Below, one piece after another: positions 1-8,606 of a stretch of 64,000 bases of DNA. Each line of letters starts with the position of its first letter. Position 1 is the first letter of the stretch. The notes beneath the pieces are model-generated. The model saw only the letters and a program-made list of their open reading frames with translations. It had not been told where the DNA came from and did not search any database. The DNA lies in contig JADJVF010000015.1 of NCBI GenBank assembly GCA_016716705.1, positions 109,156-173,155 on the forward strand, read 5' to 3'. The translations under genes were made by a program, and so were the position numbers. Source of the stretch: Holophagales bacterium. GTDB lineage: Bacteria; Acidobacteriota; Thermoanaerobaculia; UBA5066.

Positions 1-1
1 G

Positions 2-1075
2 CGCGCCTGCGAGATGAACGGCTACACGCGCGAGGAGCTCCTCGGCCGGAGCATCGACCTCCTCCACCCCGACGAGGTCCGCGATCGGACGGCGGGCGAC
101 CGCGACTCCCGCGTCCGATTCGTCGAGCAGCTCCGGGCCGAGGGGGCGGTGACCGTCGAGACGGTCCACCGGCGAAAGGACGGCTCGCTCTTTCCCATGG
201 AGACGTCGATGAGCGTCCTGGAGCTCGGAGGCCGCGCCGTCGTGATCGGAATCGACCGCGACATCACGCCGAGGAAGAAGGCGGAGGCCGAGCTCGCGAG
301 ATACCGGGAGGGGCTCGAGGGGCTCGTCGCGTCGCGGACCGCCGAGCTCGCAATCGAGAGGGACCGGGCCAAGGCGGCGGACCAGCTCAAGTCCGCCTTC
401 CTCGCGACGATGTCCCACGAGCTCCGGACGCCGCTCAACTCGATCATCGGCTTCACCGGCGTCCTCCTGAAGGGCTTCGTCGGCCCGCTCAACGAAGAGC
501 AGTCGAAGCAGCTCGGCATGGTGAAGTCGAGCGCCCACCACCTCCTCGCGCTCATCAACGACGTCCTCGACCTCTCCAAGATCGAGGCGGGCCAGCTCCA
601 GGTCGCCCTCGCGCCGTTCGAGCTGAGGGACGCCGTCGAGCAGTGCGTCCGCTCCCTCGCCCCTGCCGCCGAGCGGAAGGGGCTCGCGATCTCGGTGGTC
701 GTCGAGACCGGCGTCGGGAGGGTCGTCAGCGACCGGCGCCGCGTCGAGCAGGTTCTCCTCAACCTCCTCAGCAACGCGGTGAAGTTCACCGAGTCGGGGA
801 ACGTCTCCGTCCGGTGCGGGCGCCAGGGGCCGTGGATCGTCACGAGCGTCCGCGATACCGGAATCGGCATTCCAGCGGGAGAGATCCCGAGACTCTTCCG
901 TCCGTTCCAGCAACTCGAGTCGGGACTCACCCGACGCTTCGAGGGGACCGGGCTCGGCCTCTCCATCTGCCGCCGGCTCCTCGACCTCCTCGGGGGCGAC
1001 ATCGCCGCCGAGAGCGTGCCGGGCTCGGGGAGCACGTTCACTTTCCGCATTCCCGCGGCTCCGGAGCCGGCCTGA
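2..1075 (+). CDS. PAS sensor histidine kinase, 5'-truncated by window
   Basis: This is a sensory histidine kinase cut by the left window edge: the reading frame is open from base 2, and the ATG at 14 lies inside the PAS domain (motif NGYTREELLG), so the true start is upstream. The order is PAS with PAC region (about residues 1-90), a short coiled coil, the HisKA dimerisation helix with phospho-acceptor His in SHELRTPLN (about 135 counted from the internal Met), then HATPase_c with N box NLLSNAVKFTE, G1 DTGIGIP and G2 GTGLGLSI. No membrane segment is visible in the part present. It is followed 16 bp later by a single-domain receiver and then a receiver-kinase, so it probably feeds a local phosphorelay. 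The signal sensed cannot be read from the sequence. Confidence 0.9.
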   Translation, partial: RACEMNGYTREELLGRSIDLLHPDEVRDRTAGDRDSRVRFVEQLRAEGAVTVETVHRRKDGSLFPMETSMSVLELGGRAVVIGIDRDITPRKKAEAELARYREGLEGLVASRTAELAIERDRAKAADQLKSAFLATMSHELRTPLNSIIGFTGVLLKGFVGPLNEEQSKQLGMVKSSAHHLLALINDVLDLSKIEAGQLQVALAPFELRDAVEQCVRSLAPAAERKGLAISVVVETGVGRVVSDRRRVEQVLLNLLSNAVKFTESGNVSVRCGRQGPWIVTSVRDTGIGIPAGEIPRLFRPFQQLESGLTRRFEGTGLGLSICRRLLDLLGGDIAAESVPGSGSTFTFRIPAAPEPA

Positions 1076-1091
1076 CGCGAATGGAGGAACG

Positions 1092-1472
1092 ATGAAAGGC
1101 AAGGTCCTCGTCGTCGAGGACAACGAGCAGAACCTCTACCTCGTCCGGTTCCTTCTCGAAGGGGCCGGGTGGAAAGTCGTGGCGGCGCCCGACGGGCCGC
1201 GCGGTATCGAGGAAGCACGGCGGGAGGGATTCGCGCTGGTCCTTCTCGACATCCAGCTCCCCGGAATGGACGGGCACGCCGTCGCCCGCGAGCTTCGGAG
1301 GCTCGAGACGCTCGCAGGGACCCCGATCATCGCCGTCACCTCGTACGCCATGGTCGGCGACCGCGAGCGGTGCCTGGAAGCCGGCTGCACGGGATACCTC
1401 GAGAAACCGATCAACCCCGAGACGTTCCTCGAGGAGATCGAACGTTACGTCCGGGCGGAGCTTCTGCCGTGA
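1092..1472 (+). CDS. Single-domain response regulator (CheY/DivK-like)
   Basis: A stand-alone receiver domain of 126 residues with no output domain. The acidic pair E9/D10, phospho-acceptor D53 (LLDIQLPGMDG), T83 and K105 (LEKPIN) are all present, so it should be phosphorylatable. Stand-alone receivers of this type (CheY, DivK, Spo0F) act by protein contact or pass phosphoryl groups between kinases. It lies 16 bp after the PAS kinase, and its stop codon overlaps the GTG start of the next gene (GTGA), which indicates co-translation. The likely partners are the two flanking kinases. Confidence 0.9.
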   Translation: MKGKVLVVEDNEQNLYLVRFLLEGAGWKVVAAPDGPRGIEEARREGFALVLLDIQLPGMDGHAVARELRRLETLAGTPIIAVTSYAMVGDRERCLEAGCTGYLEKPINPETFLEEIERYVRAELLP

Positions 1473-3049
1473 CTCGCATCCTCGTCGTCGACGACGAAGC
1501 GCAGAATCGTTACCTGCTCGAGGTCCTGTTCACCAGCGAAGGGCTCGAGGTCGAGTGGGCCTCGAACGGCCGGGAGGCCCTCGTCGCGGCCCGGAGGCGA
1601 TCGCCCGACCTCGTCATCTCCGACATCCTCATGCCCGAGATGGACGGCTTCCTCCTCTGCCGGGAGATGAAGGCGGACGCCGCCCTGCGGCGCATCCCGT
1701 TCGTCTTCTACACGGCGACCTACACCGACGCGGAGGATGAGAGGGTCGCCCTGGAAGCGGGCGGCGACCTCTTCCTCCGCAAACCGGCCGAGCCCGACGT
1801 GCTTCTCGCCGAGGTCCGCAGGCTCCTCGGCGCCGGGGAGGCCGGAGAGCGGATTGATCGCGAGTCGGATCTGGCTGCGGAGGTCGCATTCCTCCGCCAG
1901 CACGACCGGGTGCAGGCGAAGAAGCTCGACAAGAGGCACCACGAGCTCCAGGAGAGCGAGGATAGATACCGGAGCTACTTCCGGGGTTCCCCCGTCTCGA
2001 TCCTCGTCGCCGAAGAGGACGGACGACTCGTCGACGTGAACCCGGCCGCCTGCCGCCTCTCGGGCTACGCCGCTGCGGAGCTCCTCGGCGCGAACCTCTC
2101 ACTCCTCCTCGGCGAGGGCGGGCCCGACGAGCCTCTGCGTCTCGTTGCCGAGCCCGGCCTCGAGGCGGGCCGATCCTCTTCCTGGACCCTCCGGCGGAAG
2201 GACGGCGTCCGGCGCAACGTCGCCCTCACCGCGATCCGCCTCGACGACGACCGGATCCTCGCGTTCTGCGAGGACGTGACCGAACGCAGCCGCGCCGAGG
2301 AGGCCATGCAGCGCGCGAACGCCGACCTCGAGAAGCGCGTCCTCGAGAGGACCGAGCAGCTCGAGCGCGCGAACCGCGAGCTGGAGGCTTTCACCACGTC
2401 CGTTTCGCACGACCTCCGCGAGCCGCTCGTGGCGCTCGAGGGCTACTCGCGGCTCCTCGAGCAGGGGTCGGCGGACCGCCTCGACGCGGAGAGCCGGCAG
2501 AACATCGACGGCATCCGACGGAACGCCCGCCAGATGTCCGACCTCGTCTCCAGCCTCCTCGCCCTCTCGAAAGCGGGCCAGCAGGAGCTTCAGGTCGGCC
2601 CGATCGACATGCAGCGGCTGGCCGGGAAGGTGGTCGAGGAGGTCGTGACGGAGGCGGAGCGCCGGAACACCGACGTCACCCTCCACCCGCTGCCGGCCGC
2701 CGAGGGAGACGTACGCCTCGTTCGCCAGGTCTTCGCGCACCTCGTCGGAAACGCCTTGAAGTTCAGCTCGAGGAAACCACGGAGGACGATCGAGATCGGG
2801 TCGAGGCAGGTTGGCTCCGATACGGCCTGGTTCGTGCGCGACGACGGCATCGGGTTCGAGCCCGGGGAGGCGAACAGGATCTTCGGCGTCTTCGAACGCC
2901 TCCACCACGACCGCGCCTTCGAAGGGACGGGAATCGGCCTCGCCCTCGTCCGCCGGATCGTCGAGCGCCACGGGGGGCGCGTCTGGGCCGAAGGCTCGCC
3001 CGGCGCCGGCGCAACGTTCTGGTTCACGCTCGGAAGCCCCGGCGGCTGA
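1469..3049 (+). CDS. Receiver-PAS-histidine kinase
   Basis: A soluble hybrid sensor of 526 residues. It starts at a GTG overlapping the stop of the preceding receiver gene; the open frame extends further upstream, but that part only shadows the preceding gene. Order: N-terminal receiver (DD pair at 8-9, phospho-acceptor D52 in SDILMPEMDG), a linker helix, a PAS domain (YRSYFRGSPVSILVAEEDG onward) with PAC, a coiled coil (LEKRVLERTEQLERANREL), HisKA with the H-box SHDLREPLVALEGY, then HATPase_c with NALKFS, DDGIGFEPGE and GTGIGLALV. The His-box and ATPase spacing resemble bacteriophytochrome-type (HWE-unrelated) kinases. As an N-terminal receiver protein it can be controlled by the upstream kinase, giving a three-gene relay. 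No DNA-binding output is encoded nearby. Confidence 0.88.
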   Translation: MTRILVVDDEAQNRYLLEVLFTSEGLEVEWASNGREALVAARRRSPDLVISDILMPEMDGFLLCREMKADAALRRIPFVFYTATYTDAEDERVALEAGGDLFLRKPAEPDVLLAEVRRLLGAGEAGERIDRESDLAAEVAFLRQHDRVQAKKLDKRHHELQESEDRYRSYFRGSPVSILVAEEDGRLVDVNPAACRLSGYAAAELLGANLSLLLGEGGPDEPLRLVAEPGLEAGRSSSWTLRRKDGVRRNVALTAIRLDDDRILAFCEDVTERSRAEEAMQRANADLEKRVLERTEQLERANRELEAFTTSVSHDLREPLVALEGYSRLLEQGSADRLDAESRQNIDGIRRNARQMSDLVSSLLALSKAGQQELQVGPIDMQRLAGKVVEEVVTEAERRNTDVTLHPLPAAEGDVRLVRQVFAHLVGNALKFSSRKPRRTIEIGSRQVGSDTAWFVRDDGIGFEPGEANRIFGVFERLHHDRAFEGTGIGLALVRRIVERHGGRVWAEGSPGAGATFWFTLGSPGG

Positions 3050-3083
3050 TACCGCTGCCTCCGGTCTCCAGCCCCTCCCGCCC

Positions 3084-3569
3084 TCACCCCTTCAGGAGCT
3101 TCTCGACGTCCTTCTCGAGGCTCTCCGGAGTGTCGTTCGGGGCAAACCTCGTGACGGATTTCCCGCTCGCGTCGACCAGGAACTTCGTGAAGTTCCACTT
3201 GATCGCCTCGGTCCCGAGGAGACCCGGGGCGGCCTTCTTGAGGTGCTGGTAGAGGGGGTGGGTGCCCGCGCCGTTGACCTCGACCTTCGCGAACATCGGG
3301 AAGGTGACGTCGTACTTCAGCGAGCAGAAGCTCCTGATCTCCTCCTCGTTCCCCGGCTCCTGGTGCCCGAACTGGTCACACGGGAAGCCGAGGACGACGA
3401 AACCCCTGTCCTTGTACTTGCGGTACAGCGCCTCGAGGCCCGTGTACTGGGGTGTGAAGCCGCACTTGCTCGCGACGTTCACGACGAGAAGCGTCTTCCC
3501 GGCATACGCCGAGAGCTTCTGCGCCTTCCCGTCGATCGTCGTGACCTCGATGTCGTGGAGCGTGCTCAT
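3084..3569 (-). CDS. Glutathione peroxidase family protein (Cys type)
   Basis: A 161-residue thiol peroxidase that reduces hydroperoxides, most likely using thioredoxin as bacterial Cys-GPx proteins do. The peroxidatic residue is Cys36 in ASKCGFTPQY and is an ordinary TGC codon. The conserved FPCDQFGHQEPG block (usually PCNQF, here with Asp) and WNFTKFLVD complete the family signature. The length is typical, and there is no signal peptide, so it acts in the cytoplasm. It converges with the upstream kinase gene. The Cys form is notable because the nearby selD shows that the organism encodes selenocysteine. Confidence 0.93.
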   Translation of the reverse strand: MSTLHDIEVTTIDGKAQKLSAYAGKTLLVVNVASKCGFTPQYTGLEALYRKYKDRGFVVLGFPCDQFGHQEPGNEEEIRSFCSLKYDVTFPMFAKVEVNGAGTHPLYQHLKKAAPGLLGTEAIKWNFTKFLVDASGKSVTRFAPNDTPESLEKDVEKLLKG

Positions 3570-3640
3570 GTGATCTCTCCGTCAGGCCACTGTACGACAC
3601 GGCCAGCCCGGACGGATCCCCGTGGCGAGGCGAACCGGTC

Positions 3641-3883
3641 CTACGGCAGCGTCTTGTGCGTTCCGTCGCAGAGGGGTGGCTTGCCCGCGTGCTTGCACTG
3701 GCAGAGCCAGGCATCCCCGGACTGCTCCGCCTTCCACACCAGCGGCGCCATCCCGGTCCCTGCGTGCGCCCCGTTGCAGAAGGGCTGGCTCTTCGACAGA
3801 CCGCACCGGCACCAGGCATAGGTCCTTCCGGCTTCGAGAGTGACCTTGATCGGGTTCTTCGCGGCGATCGTCGGCTCCGACAT
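3641..3883 (-). CDS. Dual CDGSH-type iron-sulfur protein
   Basis: A small protein of 80 residues with two CDGSH-like [2Fe-2S] sites: CRCGLSKSQPFCNGAH and CQCKHAGKPPLCDGTH. Each provides the three-Cys one-His ligand set of the family, and two sites per chain is the MiNT/CISD3-like arrangement. The start at 3883 was chosen because a good ribosome site (GGAAGG) precedes it; an in-frame ATG 45 nt upstream would add a non-conserved Arg-rich extension. Known CDGSH proteins carry redox-active, labile clusters; the partner here is unknown. It sits among redox and stress genes. Confidence 0.9.
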   Translation of the reverse strand: MSEPTIAAKNPIKVTLEAGRTYAWCRCGLSKSQPFCNGAHAGTGMAPLVWKAEQSGDAWLCQCKHAGKPPLCDGTHKTLP

Positions 3884-3948
3884 GGTTCTTCCTTCCGCTT
3901 TCCTCGGTTCGGGTCGTTGCCCCATCATAGGCGTGCAGGAGGTCCACG

Positions 3949-4935
3949 ATGGAAACCCGCCCGCTCGGCCGCCAGGGCCTCGTCGTCTCCGCCCAGGGGC
4001 TCGGTTGCATGGGAATGTCGGAGTTCTACGCCGGCCGCGACGACGCGGAGTCGGTCGCTACGATCCACCGCGCCCTGGACCTCGGCATCACGTTCCTCGA
4101 CACGGCCGACATGTACGGCCCCTGGAAGAACGAGGAGCTCGTGGGCCGCGCGATCCGGGAGCGGCGCGGCGAGGTCGTCCTCGCGACGAAGTTCGGGAAC
4201 ATGCGCGACGAGAAGGGCGCCTTCCTCGGCGTCAACGGCCGGCCGGAATACGTCCGCGCCTGCTGCGAGGGATCTCTGAAGCGTCTCGGCGTCGGAACGA
4301 TCGACCTCTACTACCAGCACCGTGTCGACAAGACCGTCCCGATCGAGGAGACCGTCGGCGCGATGGCCGAGCTCGTCCGCGAGGGGAAGGTCCGGTACCT
4401 CGGCCTCTCGGAGGCCTCCCCTGCGACGCTCCGCCGCGCGCACGCCGTCCACCCGATCTCGGCGCTGCAGACCGAGTACTCGCTCTGGACGCGCGATCCC
4501 GAGGACGGCGTCCTCCCGGCCTGCCGCGAGCTGGGGGTGGGTTTCGTGGCGTACAGCCCTCTCGGGCGCGGATTCCTCACCGGCCGATTCCGCAGCTTCG
4601 AGGACCTCCCCGAGGGTGACTACCGGCGCAATGCCCCGCGCTTCCAGGGCGAGAACTTCGCGAAGAACCTCGACCTCGTGACGAAGGTCGAGGAGATCGC
4701 GAAGGAGAAGGGGTGCACCCCCGCACAGCTCGCCCTCGCGTGGCTCCACGCGCAGGGAGCCGACGTCGTTCCGATTCCTGGAACGAAGACCCGGGCGCGG
4801 CTCGAGGAGAACGCCGGGGCCCTCGGCGTCTCGCTTTCCGCGGGCGACATCGCCCGCATCGACGCCGTGGCCCCGAAGGGGATCGCGGCGGGGCCGAGAT
4901 ACCCGGAGATGGCGATGAAGGCGATCGACGCCTGA
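3949..4935 (+). CDS. Aldo/keto reductase
   Basis: A 328-residue NADPH-dependent aldo/keto reductase of the AKR13/YajO-like group, reducing aldehydes or ketones in the cytosol. The TIM-barrel begins METRPLGRQGLVVSAQGLGCMGMS. Catalytic elements visible are Asp/Tyr in FLDTADMYG, Lys in LATKFGN and His in YYQHRVD. The C-terminal NADP-binding part includes PIPGTKTRARLEENAGAL. The length and order are standard. The gene is divergent from the CDGSH gene and convergent with the following sensor gene. The physiological substrate cannot be assigned. Confidence 0.92.
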   Translation: METRPLGRQGLVVSAQGLGCMGMSEFYAGRDDAESVATIHRALDLGITFLDTADMYGPWKNEELVGRAIRERRGEVVLATKFGNMRDEKGAFLGVNGRPEYVRACCEGSLKRLGVGTIDLYYQHRVDKTVPIEETVGAMAELVREGKVRYLGLSEASPATLRRAHAVHPISALQTEYSLWTRDPEDGVLPACRELGVGFVAYSPLGRGFLTGRFRSFEDLPEGDYRRNAPRFQGENFAKNLDLVTKVEEIAKEKGCTPAQLALAWLHAQGADVVPIPGTKTRARLEENAGALGVSLSAGDIARIDAVAPKGIAAGPRYPEMAMKAIDA

Positions 4936-4951
4936 GATCCGGCCTCCGGCG

Positions 4952-6601
4952 TCAGCTCCTGTGGAGGCTCGCGGGGGCGAGGACCGGCGGTCCGGCCTCG
5001 TCGTCGAGACGTTGCCGGTTCGCGGCGCCCTCGTCCTCCAGGAGCTTGCGCGCCGCGAGGTCCTCGACGATCGCGATGAACGTGTGGGCCCCGCCTTCGG
5101 GTCGCCTCACGACCGAGAAGGTCAGCTGCACCCTTCGGACGGACCCGTCCTTCCGGACGTAGCGCTTCTCCATCGAGCAGCGCTCGGTTTCGCCCGCGAC
5201 GAGCCGGCGGACGTACTCGAGCTCGGCGGCGAGGTCGTCGGGGTGGGTGACCGCCCGAACCGTCGTCGCGAGGAGCTCGGCCTCCGAGAAGCCGGTAACC
5301 TCGCAGAACCGCTCGTTGACCCGGAGATACCGCCCGGTGGCGTCGCACTCGGCGATGCCGACGGGGGCGGCCTCGAAGATGGCCCGGAACCGCTGCTCGC
5401 TCGCCTGCAGCGCTTCGGCCGAGCGGTGCCGCTCGAGGCGGGCGTCGGCCTCCACCTCCGGCCAGGCGGCGAGCGCCGCCTTGATGACCGGCTCGTTGAT
5501 CAGGCCGGCCCGCTCGATGCCGAGCCACGGAAGCGGCTCGAAGGGATTGGCGCTCGCCCAGACGACGCAGAGCTGCCCGTCGGCCCCGACGCGACCGATC
5601 ATGGCCGACCGCGTGACGTGGTGGTTCGGACGCACGCAGAGCTCGCCCAGCGGGCTCGCCAGGTGGCACCCGACCGCCGCGTCTGCAACCTCGCCAGGCT
5701 CGAAGCTGCCGGCTTTCCGGACCGCCTCCGCCCAGAGGCGGACCTGGGTGTGGGCCGTCGCGATCGGGTCGGAGGTCGAGCGGTGGCTCCCGAAGCGCGC
5801 CCGGTAGGCGGCGATGAACTTCCTGTTGGACTCGGTCTTCAGGCTCTGGAAGTAGCCCCAGCACGCGAGGTGGCCGTGCGCCGAATCCCCGATCGAGAGG
5901 AGCTCGGTCTCGGCGACGCTCATCGCGAGCACCGGATACCGGGACGGCGAGAGCCGCGCCGCCGCCAGCTGCCGGTAGAACGCGACGTTGCTGTCCCCGT
6001 TGATCGTGCTGAAGACGATCAGCGGTCCCGCTTCCTGGAGGCGCTGGATGACGTCCGAGAAGTCCACGGAGCCGAGCGGGACGAGGGCTTCGCCCCAGAC
6101 GGTGCCGCCGTGGCTCACGAGGAGCGCCTTCGCCAGCCGGTTGGCCGTGCGGGGGTAGACGTAGTCCGAGCCGACGAGGAAGAACCTGTTGCCGAGTTCG
6201 GCGAGCGCCCAGTCCAGCGCGGGCTCCACCTGCTGATTCAGCGTGCCCCCCGTGTAGAAGACGTTCGCGGACTCCTCGAGGCCTTCGTACTGGACGGGGT
6301 ACCAGAGGAGACCCCCGGCGGCTTCGACCTCCCGCCGGACCGCCTTGCGGGCGGTGGACGTCCAGCAGCCGAAGATCGTGGTGATCCCCTCCGTGGCGAG
6401 GAGCCGCCTCGCCTCGCACCCGAACGTCGCCGGCTCGGAGCGCCCGTCGGCCACGACGGCCTCGAGCGTTCTCCCGAGCAGGCCCCCGCACCCGTTGATC
6501 TCCTCTATCGCGAGCCGCGCCGCGTCGACGAGGGGCTTCTCGCTGTCCGCCATCGTCCCCACCAGCGAGTGCAGGATGCCGATCCTGAAGGCACGGCTCA
6601 C
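4952..6601 (-). CDS. AmiC/UrtA-like ligand-binding protein fused to PAS, no kinase domain
   Basis: A 549-residue protein. Residues about 1-375 form a type-1 periplasmic-binding fold of the amide/urea branch (FmdD, UrtA, AmiC), shown by FRIGILHSLVGTMADSEKP and the FYTGGTLNQQVEPAL region. There is no signal peptide or membrane segment, so unlike transport proteins it should be cytosolic, as AmiC is. Residues about 405-530 are a PAS domain with PAC (FRAIFEAAPVGIAECDATG, KRYVRKDGSVRRVQL). The chain then ends after about 25 residues. In related proteins this binding-protein/PAS arrangement continues into HisKA and HATPase; here the stop is followed within 16 bp by the convergent AKR gene, so no kinase remnant is present. 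It may act by protein contact or be a truncated sensor. Ligand unknown. Confidence 0.8.
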   Translation of the reverse strand: MSRAFRIGILHSLVGTMADSEKPLVDAARLAIEEINGCGGLLGRTLEAVVADGRSEPATFGCEARRLLATEGITTIFGCWTSTARKAVRREVEAAGGLLWYPVQYEGLEESANVFYTGGTLNQQVEPALDWALAELGNRFFLVGSDYVYPRTANRLAKALLVSHGGTVWGEALVPLGSVDFSDVIQRLQEAGPLIVFSTINGDSNVAFYRQLAAARLSPSRYPVLAMSVAETELLSIGDSAHGHLACWGYFQSLKTESNRKFIAAYRARFGSHRSTSDPIATAHTQVRLWAEAVRKAGSFEPGEVADAAVGCHLASPLGELCVRPNHHVTRSAMIGRVGADGQLCVVWASANPFEPLPWLGIERAGLINEPVIKAALAAWPEVEADARLERHRSAEALQASEQRFRAIFEAAPVGIAECDATGRYLRVNERFCEVTGFSEAELLATTVRAVTHPDDLAAELEYVRRLVAGETERCSMEKRYVRKDGSVRRVQLTFSVVRRPEGGAHTFIAIVEDLAARKLLEDEGAANRQRLDDEAGPPVLAPASLHRS

Positions 6602-6781
6602 GAGCGAACCCTCCCCGGCTGCAGGCCCGATCGAGACGATCGTGCACTATTGTCCTCCTCGCCGGCTCCGACCGGGTCAAGCACCTTCAGGATCAGCCTT
6701 GCCAACCGGGCGCCGGAGTCTCCCGTCCGGCCCGGCCATCCGGTCGCGAAACCAGAACGTAGTGAGAGGCATCTCAGGAGC

Positions 6782-7909
6782 ATGACGACGACGCAGCTCT
6801 CCTCGACAGCCCGTGAGGCTCATCCGGCACCCGGACGGCGGCTCGTCCCCGTTTCTGCGATCGCCGTCCTCGGGGCGGCGCTGGGCCTCGCGGCCTGCCG
6901 CCCCGCGCAGACCCTCGCGGACCCCGCCCCAGGCAAGGAGGCGACCTCCGGAAAGGCGAAGACGATGAACACGGTTCTTTCGAAATCCGGCTACGACATC
7001 ACCCCCCTGCCGAAGGACGAGGTCGCACGCCTCGCGGCAAAGCTCGACCCCGAGGCGTACCGGATCACCCAGAAGGCGGGGACGGAGCCGGCGTTCTGCG
7101 GGAACCTCCTCGACAACAAGAAGGACGGCGTCTACACCTGCGTCGTCTGCGGGCTCCCCCTCTTCTCCAGCGAGCACAAGTTCAACTCGGGAACGGGATG
7201 GCCGAGCTTCTTCCGCGAGGTCGACCCGGCCCACGTCACGCGCAAGGTCGACCGGGCATTCGGGATGGAGCGGGTGGAGATCGACTGCGCCCGCTGCGGC
7301 GCCCACCTCGGGCACGTCTTCGAGGACGGCCCGAAGCCGACGGGCGAGCGGCACTGCCTCAACTCCGCCTCGCTGAAGTTCCTCGAGAAGGGAGCGCCCG
7401 TCCCGCCCGAGAGCCAGCCGGTGAAGGTCGAGACGGCCTACTTCGCGGCCGGCTGCTTCTGGGGCGTGGAGCACTGGTTCAAGCGCGGCCCCGGCGTCCT
7501 CGATGCGGTGAGCGGCTACATGCAGGGGCACACCGACAACCCGACGTACAAGGACGTCTGCTCGGACACGACCGGCCACGCCGAATCGGTGAAGGTGACC
7601 TACGACGCGAACCGGATCACCTACCGGCGGCTCGTCGAGGCCTTCTTCGCGATGCACGACCCGACGCAGCTGAACCGGCAGGGGCCCGACGTGGGCGACC
7701 AGTACCGCTCGGGCATCTGGACCGTGGACGAAGGGCAGAAGAAGGTGGCGGAAGAAGTCCTCGGCGAGCTGAAGGGACGCAAGGTTTACGGAGAAAAGGC
7801 GATCGTGACGATCGTCGAGCCGGCGAAGACGTTCTGGCCCGCCGAGGAGTACCACCAGGAGTACCTCGCGAAGAACGGCGCCTCCTGTCACGTGAAGAAC
7901 CCCTGGTGA
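6782..7909 (+). CDS. msrBA: Exported lipoprotein methionine sulfoxide reductase MsrB-MsrA
   Basis: A fused methionine sulfoxide reductase of 375 residues. The N-terminus has a hydrophobic signal ending in the lipobox LGLAAC (Cys39), so it is expected to be membrane-anchored outside the cytoplasm. The MsrB domain comes first, with two zinc CxxC pairs (CVVC, CARC), FNSGTGWPSFF and the catalytic Cys in RHCLNSAS; it reduces the R epimer. The MsrA domain follows, with catalytic Cys in GCFWGVEHWF and a C-terminal resolving-Cys region; it reduces the S epimer. The B-A order is one of two known fusion orders. The start at 6782 was chosen because a CAGGAG site precedes it; the much longer open frame upstream is antisense to the sensor gene. 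The reductant may come from a CcdA/thioredoxin-type relay such as that at 34.5-35.6 kb. Confidence 0.93.
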   Translation: MTTTQLSSTAREAHPAPGRRLVPVSAIAVLGAALGLAACRPAQTLADPAPGKEATSGKAKTMNTVLSKSGYDITPLPKDEVARLAAKLDPEAYRITQKAGTEPAFCGNLLDNKKDGVYTCVVCGLPLFSSEHKFNSGTGWPSFFREVDPAHVTRKVDRAFGMERVEIDCARCGAHLGHVFEDGPKPTGERHCLNSASLKFLEKGAPVPPESQPVKVETAYFAAGCFWGVEHWFKRGPGVLDAVSGYMQGHTDNPTYKDVCSDTTGHAESVKVTYDANRITYRRLVEAFFAMHDPTQLNRQGPDVGDQYRSGIWTVDEGQKKVAEEVLGELKGRKVYGEKAIVTIVEPAKTFWPAEEYHQEYLAKNGASCHVKNPW

Positions 7910-7953
7910 GGAGGGTGTAGGCTGCCTCCTCGGGAGTTGGCGAGGAGGTTCGC

Positions 7954-8565
7954 GTGAGCTACCTGGAAAGGCTGTTGATCCCGGACGAGGTCGTCCTCCA
8001 CCGAGCCCACCGGAGCCTCTACCCGACCTTCGCGGGACCCGTCCTCGGTTTCGCCTTCGCCCTTGCCGCGGCGGCGGCGCTGAGCCTCTTCGTCCCCGGG
8101 GCCGCTGTCGTCGCCTGGGTCCTGCCGGTCCTCCCCCTGGTCTGGCTCGCCTGGCGATACCTCTACTGGGTCAACAAGATCTACATGGTCACGAACCGCC
8201 GCGTCCTCAAGCTCGAGGGGCTCTTCACGAAGATCCACCGCGACGCGTCGCTCGACAAGATCAACGACATGGACCTCGAGCAGGGGCTCCTCGGCCGGCT
8301 CCTCGGCTACGGGGACCTCGGCATCGCGACCGCGAACGAGGCCGCGAGCGTCACTTACCACTTCCTGGACGACCCGGTGGAGTTCAAGCGGCAGGCGCTG
8401 ATGAGCCGGGAGGCGGCGCGGCCTTCGGCGATTCCGGGTGGCGCGGCCCCGGACGCCGACCCGGTCGGCCAGCTCGAGCGCCTCGCCGCGCTGCGCGAAA
8501 AAGGGGTCGTCACCGAGGAGGAGTTCCAGGCGGCGAAGGCACAGCTGCTCGGCCGGATGAAATGA
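7954..8565 (+). CDS. Membrane PH-domain protein with C-terminal SHOCT motif
   Basis: A 203-residue protein starting with GTG after a GAGGAGG site. Two adjacent membrane segments (about 27-70) are followed by a bacterial PH domain (bPH_2 type: YWVNKIYMVTNRRVLKLEG, then ASLDKINDMDLEQGLLGRLL). The last 35 residues (PVGQLERLAALREKGVVTEEEF) are a short SHOCT helix pair, a module commonly found at protein termini and thought to mediate oligomerisation. The biochemical role is unknown. It is 41 bp upstream of selD on the same strand, which may be accidental. Confidence 0.8.
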   Translation: MSYLERLLIPDEVVLHRAHRSLYPTFAGPVLGFAFALAAAAALSLFVPGAAVVAWVLPVLPLVWLAWRYLYWVNKIYMVTNRRVLKLEGLFTKIHRDASLDKINDMDLEQGLLGRLLGYGDLGIATANEAASVTYHFLDDPVEFKRQALMSREAARPSAIPGGAAPDADPVGQLERLAALREKGVVTEEEFQAAKAQLLGRMK

Positions 8566-8606
8566 CCGGGGCGCGAGGGCGCGCCGGAGACCATGCGGAG
8601 TCGAAA

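Noticed and set aside
3084..3569. Glutathione peroxidase as a second selenoprotein
   Set aside because: The peroxidatic codon is TGC, and no in-frame TGA or SECIS-like hairpin is present.
4961..6781. 600-residue N-terminal extension of MsrBA
   Set aside because: Antisense to the sensor gene and unlike any protein; the lipoprotein start at 6782 has a ribosome site and lipobox.
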